Assembly (NCBI GenBank): GCA_003154025.1
Contig: PMCE01000331.1
Location: 11,244-25,365, forward strand
Direction of reading: 5' to 3'
DNA: 14,122 nucleotides
From: Syntrophaceae bacterium
GTDB taxonomy: Bacteria; Desulfobacterota; SM23-61
Positions within the stretch are counted from its first letter, which is position 1. Each line of letters opens with the position of its first letter. The notes below the pieces were generated by a model. That model searched no databases, was not told the origin of the DNA, and saw only the letters and a list, made by a program, of their open reading frames with translations. A program made the position numbers and the translations under genes. Positions 6,655 through 14,122 of this stretch are shown piece by piece.

Positions 6655-7605
6655 ATGAAAAATTACGTCGTCCGCCGTCTCTTCTCGGTCATTCCCGTCC
6701 TGTGGCTGGTCTCCATCCTGGTATTCGGTCTGATCCATCTCGTTCCAGGCGATCCCGTTCTGGTGATTCTCGGGACCACGGCCGAGAAAGATCAGGTCGA
6801 GGCCATGAGGCACAAACTGGGACTCAACCGCCCGATCCTGGTCCAGTACGGAAGCTGGATCGGACATCTTCTCCAGGGAGACCTCGGGCATTCGATCATC
6901 TCCGATGAGCCGGTCATGGAGATGATTCTCCGGCGAATGCCCACGACCTTGACCGTGGCCGCAGCCGCCCTGCTCCTCTCTCTTTCCATCTCCATTCCCA
7001 CGGGGATTCTTTCGGCTTTACGCCATAATACTTACACGGATTATTTTTTTATGGGTCTGGTCATCCTGGCCGTTTCCATGCCCAGCTTCTGGCTGGCCCT
7101 GCTCTTCATCCTTCTTTTCTCCGTAGAACTCAAGCTCTTGCCCATGATGGGCTACGTGTCCATTTTTGCCGATTTCTGGGAGGGACTCCGGTATCTGATC
7201 CTACCCGCCATGTCGCTGGCCTTCGTCTTGGCCGCTCTGGTGGCCCGGATGACCCGTTCTTCGATGCTGGAAGTCCTGCGGGAAGATTATATCGTCACGG
7301 CGTTGTCCAAGGGGACTCCTCGAAGGTTTATCGTGTTCAAACATGCCTTGAAGAACGCCTTCGCCCCGGTTTTGACCATCATCGGTTTTCAAATCGGCTT
7401 CCTCCTTGGCGGAACCGTGGTCATCGAGGACATCTACTCCATCCCGGGGGTTGGGCGGCTTATCTTTACGGCCATCACCAACCGGGATTATCCCGTGGTC
7501 CAGGGATGCATTCTCATGGTGACGATCATTTATGTGTTCGTGAATACGGCTGTAGACCTGGCTTACGCCTATTTCGACCCGCGGGTGTCGTTTGGCAAGA
7601 AATAG
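6655..7605 (+). CDS. dppB: Peptide ABC transporter permease, DppB/OppB type
   Basis: A 316-aa inner-membrane permease forming half of the translocation pore with DppC. The sequence shows an N-terminal transmembrane helix (about 10-30) and the family motif HLVPGDPV (28-35). A periplasmic segment includes LGLNRPILVQYGSWI (55-69), as in DppB proteins. Further helices lie at about 100-122, 132-157, 182-199, 236-262 and 284-305. The EAA loop that docks on the ATPases is around 208-238 (EDYIVTALSKGTPRRFIVFKHALKN). Length and layout match the family. The ATG at 6655 lacks a close Shine-Dalgarno (nearest ACGGAGA about 17 nt away), so translation may depend on the repeat-hairpin leader. It ends 8 nt before dppC. 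Confidence 0.93.
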   Translation: MKNYVVRRLFSVIPVLWLVSILVFGLIHLVPGDPVLVILGTTAEKDQVEAMRHKLGLNRPILVQYGSWIGHLLQGDLGHSIISDEPVMEMILRRMPTTLTVAAAALLLSLSISIPTGILSALRHNTYTDYFFMGLVILAVSMPSFWLALLFILLFSVELKLLPMMGYVSIFADFWEGLRYLILPAMSLAFVLAALVARMTRSSMLEVLREDYIVTALSKGTPRRFIVFKHALKNAFAPVLTIIGFQIGFLLGGTVVIEDIYSIPGVGRLIFTAITNRDYPVVQGCILMVTIIYVFVNTAVDLAYAYFDPRVSFGKK

Positions 7606-7613
7606 GGGGATTC

Positions 7614-8438
7614 TTGTTCGTCAAGAGGTTCTTCCGCAATAAACTGAGCCTTTTCGGGCTGGCCATCGTGATCGCGTTGGTCCTGGTCAGTTTTCTGTCC
7701 GGATACGTCCAGCCTTACGATCCGCTCAAGATTTCCATCTCCAACCGAACCCAGGCCCCGTCGAAAGCCCACACCTTCGGGACCGACCACTTCGGGAGGG
7801 ATATTTTTTCCCGGGTTCTCTCCGGGGCGAAGATCTCCCTCACCGTGGGGATCGTGTCCGTGGCCCTGGGGGCGCTCATCGGGATCGTCCTGGGGGCCAT
7901 CGGGGGGTACTTCGGAGGATGGCTGGATTATGTCATCACCCTGATCCTGGATGCCATCATCTCCTTTCCGGCAACCCTGCTGGCCATCGGGCTCATGTCG
8001 GTGATGGGTCTCGGTGTGGCCAACATCATCATCGCCTTGGCTTTCATCGGGATTCCCCATTACGGGCGGGTGGTGCGCGGGGCGGTTCTTTCGATCCGCG
8101 AAAAGGAGTATGTCGAAGCGGCCCGGGCCTCGGGGTCCGGACATCTGAAGCTCATTCTGATCCATGTTCTGCCCAATGCCATGGCTCCTCTGATCGTGGT
8201 CACCACCATCGGGGTGGCCAATGCCATCCTCATCGAGGCGGCCCTGAGTTTTCTCGGCCTCGGCGTCCCTCCCCCGGCCCCTTCCTGGGGAAACATGCTG
8301 GCCGACGGGAGAAACTTTCTGACCCAGGCCCCCTGGATGACGATCTTCCCGGGCCTGGCCATCTCCTTCACCGTGCTGGGGTTCAATACTCTGGGGGACG
8401 GGCTCCGGGATGTTTTGGACCCCAAGTTGAAACAATGA
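7614..8438 (+). CDS. dppC: Peptide ABC transporter permease, DppC/OppC type
   Basis: A 274-aa inner-membrane permease, the partner of DppB. Features: a first transmembrane helix at about 11-31, the family signature HTFGTDHFGRDIFSRVL (53-69), and helices at about 78-98, 105-128, 131-149, 190-215 and 243-262. The EAA loop is around 162-188 (REKEYVEAARASGSGHLKLI). The N-terminal OppC cap and the C-terminal GDGLRDVLDPKL are both typical. The best start is TTG at 7614 (MFVKRFFRNKLSLFG), with GGGGGA 3 nt upstream and 8 nt after the dppB stop. The open frame continues upstream into dppB, but that extra sequence is not permease-like. The next gene is separated by an unusual repeat-filled 187-nt gap. 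Confidence 0.92.
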   Translation: MFVKRFFRNKLSLFGLAIVIALVLVSFLSGYVQPYDPLKISISNRTQAPSKAHTFGTDHFGRDIFSRVLSGAKISLTVGIVSVALGALIGIVLGAIGGYFGGWLDYVITLILDAIISFPATLLAIGLMSVMGLGVANIIIALAFIGIPHYGRVVRGAVLSIREKEYVEAARASGSGHLKLILIHVLPNAMAPLIVVTTIGVANAILIEAALSFLGLGVPPPAPSWGNMLADGRNFLTQAPWMTIFPGLAISFTVLGFNTLGDGLRDVLDPKLKQ

Positions 8439-8458
8439 ATTTCGGAAACCGTGTATCC

Positions 8459-8622
8459 GCAGATTACGCAGATTACGCAGAAAAAGCCACGGATAAGAAT
8501 AACTTTGCAGCCCTCAAAGCTCATATGTGCTTTTTCATCCCTGTTTATCCGTGTTCATCCGCGTCCCATTTGGTATTTGGAATTTGTTTAGGATTTGGGG
8601 TTTGGAAATTGGGATTTGATTT
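8459..8622 (+). repeat. Composite tandem-repeat spacer between dppC and dppD
   Basis: Three different simple repeats sit together. First, a 9-bp unit GCAGATTAC repeated 2.4 times (8459-8480). Second, three 10-bp units TCATCCCTGT, TTATCCGTGT and TCATCCGCGT (8535-8564). Third, a degenerate ATTTGG-rich run (8568-8622) that reaches to 4 bp before dppD. CACGGATAA (8488-8496) is the exact complement of TTATCCGTG (8545-8553), so the first and second parts can form a stem-loop. The order and pattern look like a dispersed intergenic element inserted into the operon. No ORF in it is credible and no transposase is present. Confidence 0.65.
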
Positions 8623-8625
8623 ACC

Positions 8626-9600
8626 ATGAGTCATCTTCTTGAAGTCCGCGATCTTTCGGTTTCCTTCCACCTTCTGGAAGGGATCATCCCGGCGGTGGCC
8701 AAAGTCGATCTGGTCCTGGATCGGGGGGAGATCCTGGGGGTCGTGGGGGAATCGGCCTGCGGAAAGTCGGTGACCGCCAAGTCCATCCTGCGGATCATTC
8801 CGACCCCGCCGAGCCGCATCAATTCCGGAAGGATTATCTTTGAGGGGCAAGACCTGATGGAATTGCCTGAGGTGGATATGCAGAAGATCCGGGGGGAGAA
8901 GATCTCCATGATCTTCCAGGAGCCCATGACCAGCCTCAACCCGGCGTTTACCGTGGGAGACCAGATCTCCGAGGTCTTCCGCTTCCACCGGCAGATGACG
9001 AAGTCGGAGGCTTGGGAGAAAGCTGTGGAAGAGCTTCGAAAGGTGGAGATCCCGGACCCCGAGAAAAGGGCCGGCTCGTACCCCCATGAGCTCTCCGGGG
9101 GCATGCGCCAGCGGGCGATGATTGCCATAGCATTGGCCTGCCGTCCCAGGATTCTGATCGCGGATGAGCCCACCACGGCCCTGGATGTGACCATTCAGGC
9201 CCAGATTCTGAAACTCATCGCCCAACTCCAGGTGGAGATCGGCATGTCGGTCATGCTCATCACCCATAACCTGGGGATTGTGGCTTCCCTGGCGCAGCGG
9301 GTGGCGGTGATGTACGCGGGCCGGATCGTGGAAGAAGGGCCGGTGGAGACCATCTTCAGCGATTATCACCATCCCTACACCCGGGGCCTTCTCCAATCCG
9401 TCCCGCGTCTGGACTTTCCCCAGCAGGATTTAAGAGAGATCCGGGGAACCGTTCCCCGGCTGAACGACCTGCCGGAGGGATGTACCTTCTCCAACCGCTG
9501 TGACTACGTGATGGACCTCTGCCGCCAGCGGGAGCCGGAGCTCCGGCCGGTGGGGAGAAATCATTTTTCCCGCTGCTGGCTGGAAAACCGTCTTTGGTGA
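8626..9600 (+). CDS. dppD: Peptide ABC transporter ATPase, DppD/OppD type
   Basis: A 324-aa cytoplasmic ATPase that, paired with DppF, powers import. Motifs: Walker A GESACGKS (41-48), Q-loop FQEPMTSLNP (Gln98), ABC signature LSGGMRQR (156-163), Walker B ILIADEPTTALD (176-187), and switch histidine His214 in LITHN. The C-terminal oligopeptide-transporter domain (about 240-320) carries the HPYTRGLLQSVPR motif. It also has four cysteines, Cys286, Cys292, Cys299 and Cys317; this pattern has been linked to an iron-sulfur cluster in some Dpp/Opp ATPases. The ATG at 8626 has only a weak GGGA upstream, inside the repeat spacer. Its stop lies 5 bp before the dppF ATG, or overlaps the alternative dppF GTG start as GTGA. 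Everything needed for ATP hydrolysis is present. Confidence 0.95.
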   Translation: MSHLLEVRDLSVSFHLLEGIIPAVAKVDLVLDRGEILGVVGESACGKSVTAKSILRIIPTPPSRINSGRIIFEGQDLMELPEVDMQKIRGEKISMIFQEPMTSLNPAFTVGDQISEVFRFHRQMTKSEAWEKAVEELRKVEIPDPEKRAGSYPHELSGGMRQRAMIAIALACRPRILIADEPTTALDVTIQAQILKLIAQLQVEIGMSVMLITHNLGIVASLAQRVAVMYAGRIVEEGPVETIFSDYHHPYTRGLLQSVPRLDFPQQDLREIRGTVPRLNDLPEGCTFSNRCDYVMDLCRQREPELRPVGRNHFSRCWLENRLW

Positions 9601-9605
9601 GTTTG

Positions 9606-10625
9606 ATGGATTTACTTTCGGTCCGAAACCTGAAAAAGTACTTTCCCATCGGAAGGAAGATGTCCCTCAGCCGGGGGCCTTTTGTCCGGGCCGTGGACGG
9701 CGTTACTCTGGGTTTGAGGCGCGGGCAGATTCTTGGGTTGGTGGGGGAATCGGGCTGCGGCAAGACCACTGCGGGCCGGGCGATCCTGCGGCTGATCGAG
9801 CCCACGGAAGGCCAGGTTCTCTTTGACGGAGAAGACCTGACCGCCGCGGACGGCCGGGACCTCAAAAGGTTTCGCCGGCGAATGCAGATCGTCTTCCAGG
9901 ACCCATATTCTTCCCTGGACCCCCGGATGTCGGTCTACCGGATCATCAAGGAACCGCTGGATAATTTCTTCCCCGATTTGACCTCGCGGCAGAAGCGGGA
10001 CCGGGTGGCCGGGAATCTGGACCGGGTCGGGCTGCGGCCGGAGCACATGAACCGGTTCCCCCATGAATTTTCAGGGGGGCAGAGGCAGCGCATCGCCCTG
10101 GCCCGCGCTCTGGTCTCCGAACCCGAGCTGATTGTGTGCGACGAGCCGGTCTCGGCCCTGGATGTGTCCATCCAGGCCCAGGTCATAAACCTACTGAAAA
10201 AACTCCAGCAGGAGCTCAACCTCTCCCTCATCTTCATTTCCCACGACCTGTCCGTGGTGGAATATCTTTGCGATCCCATCGCGGTCATGTACCTCGGCCG
10301 GATTGTGGAGATTTCCCCCAAGGAATCCCTCTACCAAAAGCCTATCCATCCTTACACCGAAGCCCTTCTTTCCGCCGTCCCCATCCCGGATCCGATCCTG
10401 GAAAAAAAGCGGGAAGCGAAGCTGCTCTCCGGGGACGTTCCCAGCCCGCTGAACAGCCCTCCGGGATGCGCCTTTCATCCCCGCTGCGCTTTCCAGATCG
10501 ATTCCTGCCGGGAAGCACGCCCCGAACTCTCCGAAGTCCTCCCGGGACACTGGGTCGCATGCCCGGTTCGGGGAGCGAAACCAAAAGTGACACCGAAAAT
10601 TGATATTTCGCCCCGGGGCGAGTGA
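9606..10625 (+). CDS. dppF: Peptide ABC transporter ATPase, DppF/OppF type
   Basis: A 339-aa ATPase, the second nucleotide-binding subunit. Motifs (numbered from this start): Walker A GESGCGKT (47-54), Q-loop FQDPYSSLDPR (Gln98), signature FSGGQRQR (155-162), Walker B LIVCDEPVSALD (175-186), and switch histidine His213 in FISHD. The insertion before the core beta-sheet (YFPIGRKMSLSRGPFVRAVDGV) and the SLDPRMSVYRII motif are DppF-type. The C-terminal domain has IHPYTEALLSAVP and cysteines Cys288, Cys294, Cys301 and Cys319. The ATG at 9606 is preceded by GGTGA at 5-nt spacing. An alternative GTG at 9597 would overlap the dppD stop by 4 nt, and a TTG at 9594 is less likely. A short basic C-terminal tail (about 325-339) is variable in the family. 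It is the last gene of the operon; no clear terminator follows. Confidence 0.94.
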   Translation: MDLLSVRNLKKYFPIGRKMSLSRGPFVRAVDGVTLGLRRGQILGLVGESGCGKTTAGRAILRLIEPTEGQVLFDGEDLTAADGRDLKRFRRRMQIVFQDPYSSLDPRMSVYRIIKEPLDNFFPDLTSRQKRDRVAGNLDRVGLRPEHMNRFPHEFSGGQRQRIALARALVSEPELIVCDEPVSALDVSIQAQVINLLKKLQQELNLSLIFISHDLSVVEYLCDPIAVMYLGRIVEISPKESLYQKPIHPYTEALLSAVPIPDPILEKKREAKLLSGDVPSPLNSPPGCAFHPRCAFQIDSCREARPELSEVLPGHWVACPVRGAKPKVTPKIDISPRGE

Positions 10626-11037
10626 GCGAGATTTTTGGATACCCTTATTTATTCCCCTATCGTCCACATATAATCCAAGCCTCCTGAGCTTGTTCAACCA
10701 ATCCCCTTCGATAAATGCCGGGTCAAGGACCTTAGGGTGGGACCCCGAAAAGATAATAGTTCTGGAAAGTTAGGGATTATGAACAGAATGGGAATGCTGA
10801 AGAGGAAATCTCGCCTGTTTTTCCCTTCAGTCAAGATTTAGGCAAATATGACGATAACTTGTGGGGATCATACGAAGCAGGCAAGGTCCGGCAAAGGAAA
10901 TCCGCTGGACGCTGAAAGCCCCGCAGACGGGGGCTTCATAGAAAAAATCGTAGGATCTCGTCCCCAAGAGATGCCAGGGAGATTCCACGTTGCACATCCT
11001 TGAGGCACATTTCTAGCTTTTCATAGAGGTTCATTGC
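10626..11037 (+). other. Gene-free 412-nt region between dppF and the hybrid kinase
   Basis: No credible coding sequence on either strand. The longest small frame, starting with the ATG at 10780, encodes only 20 residues and has no convincing ribosome site. There are small inverted repeats near 10724-10746 (such as GGGTC/GACCC), and the two-hairpin RNA-like structure at 10874-10937 described separately. A weak promoter-like pair (TTGCAC at 10990-10995, TAGCTT at 11014-11019) lies just before the kinase gene. No intrinsic terminator for dppF is seen. Confidence 0.6.
10874..10937 (+). ncRNA. Candidate structured RNA, three-way junction upstream of the kinase
   Basis: Two adjacent hairpins can form: GTCCGGC (10886-10892) with GCTGGAC (10904-10910, one G-U pair), and CCCC (10919-10922) with GGGG (10929-10932). 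Both can be closed by GAAGC (10874-10878) pairing with GCTTC (10933-10937), giving a three-way junction. Alternatively the second hairpin extends to 7 bp (10916-10922 with 10930-10936). The junction strands GGCAA and GACGCTGAAAGCC faintly recall the cyclic-di-GMP-I (GEMM) riboswitch core, but the third helix is too short and the match is incomplete. It lies about 100 nt ahead of the kinase ATG. I regard this as a structure candidate, not an identified riboswitch. Confidence 0.22.
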
Positions 11038-14000
11038 ATGGCAGTCGAAGGAAGAACCCAAAGGCCATTCACCGAAGAATCAGGCGCATCCGTTCGAAGG
11101 ATTCGGGCATGGGAGCCATTTGAAGCCCCATCCAGGTGGGTGCAGGAAGCCCTGTTCCGAGAACGCGCTCTCCTGGATCGGGTCATGGAGAACAGCCCGG
11201 TCGGGATCACGGTAGTGAATCAAAAGGGCCAGATCACCTATGCCAATTCTTGTGCGGGGAAGCTTCTGGGACTGACCCGGAACGAAATCTCCGCCTCTTC
11301 CAGCCAAGGGTCCGTCTGGAGTATCACCGACCCCTCCGGGAATCCTTTCCTCGAAAAAACCCTGCTTTTCCAGAGGGTGATGTCCAGCGGCCAAGCAGTG
11401 GAAGATGTGCCCCACTTCATTGAATCCCCCGATGGAGAGCGAGTATTGCTTGCGGTCAGCGGCGTGCCCTTGTTGAATGAAACGGGTCAATTCGTAGGGA
11501 TGGTAGCCATCATAGAAAACATCACCGAACGTAACCATACCGAGGACCTGATTCGCATCCAACATGATCTCATTCTGGAGCTTTGCGCGGTAACCGACCT
11601 GGATGAGGGTCTTCGTCTGTGCTTTGAAGCGGCGCTTCGAGTCTCCGGCATGGATTGCGGTGGGATTTATCTCGGCAATGAGACTTCGGGGGGATTCGAC
11701 CTGGTATTTCACAATGGATTGTCGCCTGATTTTGTTCGCCGAGTATCCCATTATGATGCCGATTCACCCCATAGCCGGCTCATCATGAGCGGGAACCCCA
11801 TCTATACCAGACACTTAGAGTTAGGCGTATCCCAGGATGAAAATGAAAGACAGGGGATCCTTCGGGCCGTCGCGGTTATCCCGGTGCGCCATGAGGGAAT
11901 GGTCATCGGTTGTCTGCATGTGGGTTCCCATACTTTAGACGAACTACCCCTTTTCCCTCGTGTCGCCCTGGAGGCGATTGCCGCCCAGATCGGCAGCGCC
12001 ATTGCGCGATTGAAGACGGAGGAGGCGCTACGCAGGAGTGAGAAAGAAGCCCAGCGGCTGGCCCGGGAAAAAACGGCCATGGCTGAAATCGGCCGGATCA
12101 TCAGCTCGACCCTGAATATTGAAGAGGTATACGAGCGATTTGCCGAAGAAGCCCATAAGATCATCGAATTTGACCGTCTGGCCGTCAATATAATGAAACC
12201 CGAAGATGGTAGGGTCATCAATGCCTATATATGGGGGATTGAAGTGGGGGGGCGCCGGCCGGGGGATTCCTTTCCCTTGGCCAACTCCCTAAACGAAGAG
12301 ATCGCCCGGACCCGAAAGAGCATCCTCGTGCAGGTGGACGATGCGAAAGAATTAGAGGAGCGTTTTCCTACCCTCCGGACCACCTTCCAGGCCGGACTTT
12401 GTTCCATGCTGTCGGTCCCCCTGATCTCGCGGGACCGGGTCATCGGAGTCCTTCATTTTCGGTCGCTTAAGGCGAAAGCCTATGCGGATGAGGATATTCG
12501 TCTTGCAGAGCGGATTGCCGATCAGATCGCCGGGGCGATTGCCAGCGCTCAGCTCTTCCTCGAGCGAGAAAAGGCGGTTCAGGCGCTGGCCGAAAGCGAA
12601 AGAGGCTATCGCCTGCTGGCAGAGAATGCCTCCGATGTGATTTGGACAATGGACGTGAATTTTCAAATCACTTACGTGAGCCCTTCGATTCAGCGCTTGC
12701 GCGGCTGCAGACCCGAAGAAGCGCTGACCGAGAAGATGGAAGACCTTCTGACCCCGGCATCTTTGCAGGTTGTCCGGAAGGTTTTTCCCGAGGAGCGCGC
12801 CATGGAAAGGTCCGGGCGAAAGGATCATTTCCCAACCCAGACCTTGGAACTGGAGCTGAAGCGGAAAGATGGCACCACCGTTTGGACTGAATCCAAAATC
12901 AGCTTGGTTCGGGATTCCGGCGGGCGGATTGTTGAGATTATCGGGGTTACCCGGGACATTAGCGAGCGCAAGCGCGCGGAGAACGAGAAAGCATCCCTCG
13001 AGGAGCAATTCCGTCATTCTCAGAAGATGGAAGCGATTGGAAGGTTGGCGGGGGGTATTGCTCATGACTTCAACAACCTACTGACCGTCATCAATACCGT
13101 CAGCCAGCTAACCCTCATGGAACTCCGAGAATTGGACCCCCTGAGGGAGAAATTTGAGGCCATTCAAAAAGCGGGAGACCGGGCCGCGAATCTGACCCGG
13201 CAGCTTCTGGCCTTCAGCCGGCGTCAAGTGGTGGAGATGAAGGTTCTGGACTTGAACACGCTGATCCAGGATTTGGAAAAAATGCTGCTCCGGGTCATCG
13301 GGGAGGATGTGGAACTAATCCTGGCCCTGGGAAAAGACTTGCTGCGGGTCAAGGCCGACCCCGGGCAGATCGAACAGGCCATCCTCAATTTGGTGGTCAA
13401 TGCCCGAGATGCCATGCCTTCAGGGGGGAGGCTGACCATTGAGACGGCGAATCGAGGCGCGGACAAGGGAAGCGTCCTTGTCCCGGGGGGTTTGACCCCA
13501 GGGCAGCAAGTGGTGCTGTCCGTAAGTGATACCGGGGTGGGGATAAACCCAAACGTTCGAGAAAGAATCTTTGAGCCTTTCTTTACGACGAAGGAGAAGG
13601 GGAAAGGAACCGGACTTGGCCTTTCCACGGTTTATGGGATTGTGAAGCAATGTAACGGCCATATTGAGGTAGCCAGCGAGCCGGGACAGGGAACGACTTT
13701 TAGGGTTTACCTTCCCCTGGTGGATGAACCTCTGGAAGAAAAAAAAGAAGATGTTGGGAGGGGAGGACTTCCAGATGGGAGGGAGACGGTTTTGGTGATC
13801 GAGGATGAAAAGGAGGTAAGAAAGTTAACCGGGGCCATTCTCCGGAAGCAGGGATATCGGATCCTAGAAGCCTCGCACGGGGAGGAGGCCCTTCAGATGA
13901 TGGAAGAGTACAAAGGACCGATTCATCTTTTATTGACCGATGTGGTCATGCCCAAGACCAATGGCCCGGAAATAGCCAGACGGCTCATGCATTTTTCCCC

Positions 14001-14122
14001 GAACATGAAAGTTCTCTACATGTCGGGCTACCTCGACAATGACAATTTTTCCGAGGTCTTGCCGGATCGGTGGGTCTCTTTCCTGCAGAAGCCCTTTACC
14101 GTGGAAGGATTGATCGGAAAAG
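11038..14122 (+). CDS. Hybrid sensor histidine kinase, PAS-GAF-GAF-PAS-HisKA-HATPase-REC (3' end cut)
   Basis: The frame is open from ATG 11038 to the window end: 1028 residues, lacking the C-terminus. An in-frame TAG lies 24 nt upstream and AGAGG precedes the ATG. Domains: PAS (about 45-165, NSPVGITVVNQKGQITYAN), GAF (about 175-325), short coiled coil, GAF (about 349-507), and PAS with PAC (about 520-645, ending GVTRDISERKRAE). HisKA follows, with phosphoacceptor His676 in GRLAGGIAHDFNNLL. The ATPase domain has N-box Asn788 in NARDAM, G1 at Asp831 (SDTGVGI), F-box RIFEPFFTTK and G2 GTGLGL (857-862). The receiver domain (from about 916) has IEDE, phosphoacceptor Asp968 in LTDVVMP and conserved Lys1018 in QKPF. 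No transmembrane segment is visible, so it should be a cytoplasmic sensor; ligands are unknown. The NtrB-like HDFNN H-box with a C-terminal receiver is typical of deltaproteobacterial hybrid kinases. An output regulator would have to lie outside the window. Confidence 0.94.
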   Translation, partial: MAVEGRTQRPFTEESGASVRRIRAWEPFEAPSRWVQEALFRERALLDRVMENSPVGITVVNQKGQITYANSCAGKLLGLTRNEISASSSQGSVWSITDPSGNPFLEKTLLFQRVMSSGQAVEDVPHFIESPDGERVLLAVSGVPLLNETGQFVGMVAIIENITERNHTEDLIRIQHDLILELCAVTDLDEGLRLCFEAALRVSGMDCGGIYLGNETSGGFDLVFHNGLSPDFVRRVSHYDADSPHSRLIMSGNPIYTRHLELGVSQDENERQGILRAVAVIPVRHEGMVIGCLHVGSHTLDELPLFPRVALEAIAAQIGSAIARLKTEEALRRSEKEAQRLAREKTAMAEIGRIISSTLNIEEVYERFAEEAHKIIEFDRLAVNIMKPEDGRVINAYIWGIEVGGRRPGDSFPLANSLNEEIARTRKSILVQVDDAKELEERFPTLRTTFQAGLCSMLSVPLISRDRVIGVLHFRSLKAKAYADEDIRLAERIADQIAGAIASAQLFLEREKAVQALAESERGYRLLAENASDVIWTMDVNFQITYVSPSIQRLRGCRPEEALTEKMEDLLTPASLQVVRKVFPEERAMERSGRKDHFPTQTLELELKRKDGTTVWTESKISLVRDSGGRIVEIIGVTRDISERKRAENEKASLEEQFRHSQKMEAIGRLAGGIAHDFNNLLTVINTVSQLTLMELRELDPLREKFEAIQKAGDRAANLTRQLLAFSRRQVVEMKVLDLNTLIQDLEKMLLRVIGEDVELILALGKDLLRVKADPGQIEQAILNLVVNARDAMPSGGRLTIETANRGADKGSVLVPGGLTPGQQVVLSVSDTGVGINPNVRERIFEPFFTTKEKGKGTGLGLSTVYGIVKQCNGHIEVASEPGQGTTFRVYLPLVDEPLEEKKEDVGRGGLPDGRETVLVIEDEKEVRKLTGAILRKQGYRILEASHGEEALQMMEEYKGPIHLLLTDVVMPKTNGPEIARRLMHFSPNMKVLYMSGYLDNDNFSEVLPDRWVSFLQKPFTVEGLIGK

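Noticed and set aside
7506..7613. N-terminal extension of dppC inside dppB
   Set aside because: The extra residues are out-of-frame dppB coding sequence. TTG 7614 with GGGGGA upstream gives a normal DppC start.
7569..8435. Minus-strand open frame (288 codons) opposite dppC
   Set aside because: It is Asp/Gly/His/Gln-rich low-complexity sequence mirroring the permease codons, so it is a shadow.
8459..8480. Possible CRISPR repeats
   Set aside because: The repeats are 9 bp and contiguous with no spacers, and no cas genes are present, so this is a simple tandem repeat.
8545..9396. Minus-strand open frame (283 codons) opposite dppD
   Set aside because: It is antisense to an ATPase with every motif intact, has no recognisable domain, and begins or ends inside the repeat spacer.
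10780..10842. Short ORF of 20 codons in the dppF-kinase gap
   Set aside because: No clear ribosome-binding site, no coding signature, and length within chance expectation.

Overview
This window is ordinary chromosome from a GC-rich (by eye mid-50s % GC), Gram-negative-looking bacterium. The PAS/GAF hybrid kinase, the single-domain PilZ protein, the Sec-exported dipeptide-type binding protein and the short repeat clusters between genes fit a deltaproteobacterial (Desulfobacterota-like) genome best. That placement is inferred from gene style; no taxonomic marker gene is present.

Left part, minus strand (1-3216). Reading leftward from 3216 there is an HU-type nucleoid protein with its own sigma70-type promoter and an intrinsic terminator. 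Next come a glycogen branching enzyme (GlgB), a small metal-binding cupin, and a helical protein of unknown function whose start overlaps the cupin stop (GTGA). That last frame contains an in-frame amber codon and leaves the window at base 1.

Centre, plus strand (3338-4784). A LOG/TIGR00730-family nucleotide phosphoribohydrolase is transcribed divergently from HU; each gene has a good -35/-10 pair with 17-bp spacing. It is followed by a spacer rich in palindromes and direct repeats, then a stand-alone PilZ (cyclic-di-GMP receptor) gene with its own promoter.

Centre-right, plus strand (4871-10625). A complete dipeptide/oligopeptide ABC importer operon: periplasmic binding protein, two permeases and two ATPases (dppABCDF order). 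It has a clear promoter and an approximately 90-nt leader that can fold into a long hairpin ending right at the ribosome-binding site. Two of its four gene junctions are widened by repeat material, between dppA and dppB and between dppC and dppD; the other two are tight (8 bp, and 5 bp or a 4-bp overlap depending on the start).

Right part (10626-14122). About 410 nt without a gene, containing a small possible three-way-junction RNA fold. Then comes a large hybrid sensor histidine kinase, PAS-GAF-GAF-PAS-HisKA-HATPase-receiver, cut by the right edge in its receiver domain after 1028 visible residues.

No CRISPR array, tRNA, rRNA, transposase, phage gene or obvious new multi-gene system is visible. 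The points most worth a second look are the folded dppA leader, the candidate RNA upstream of the kinase, the amber-interrupted frame at the left edge, and the repeat clusters inside the transporter operon.
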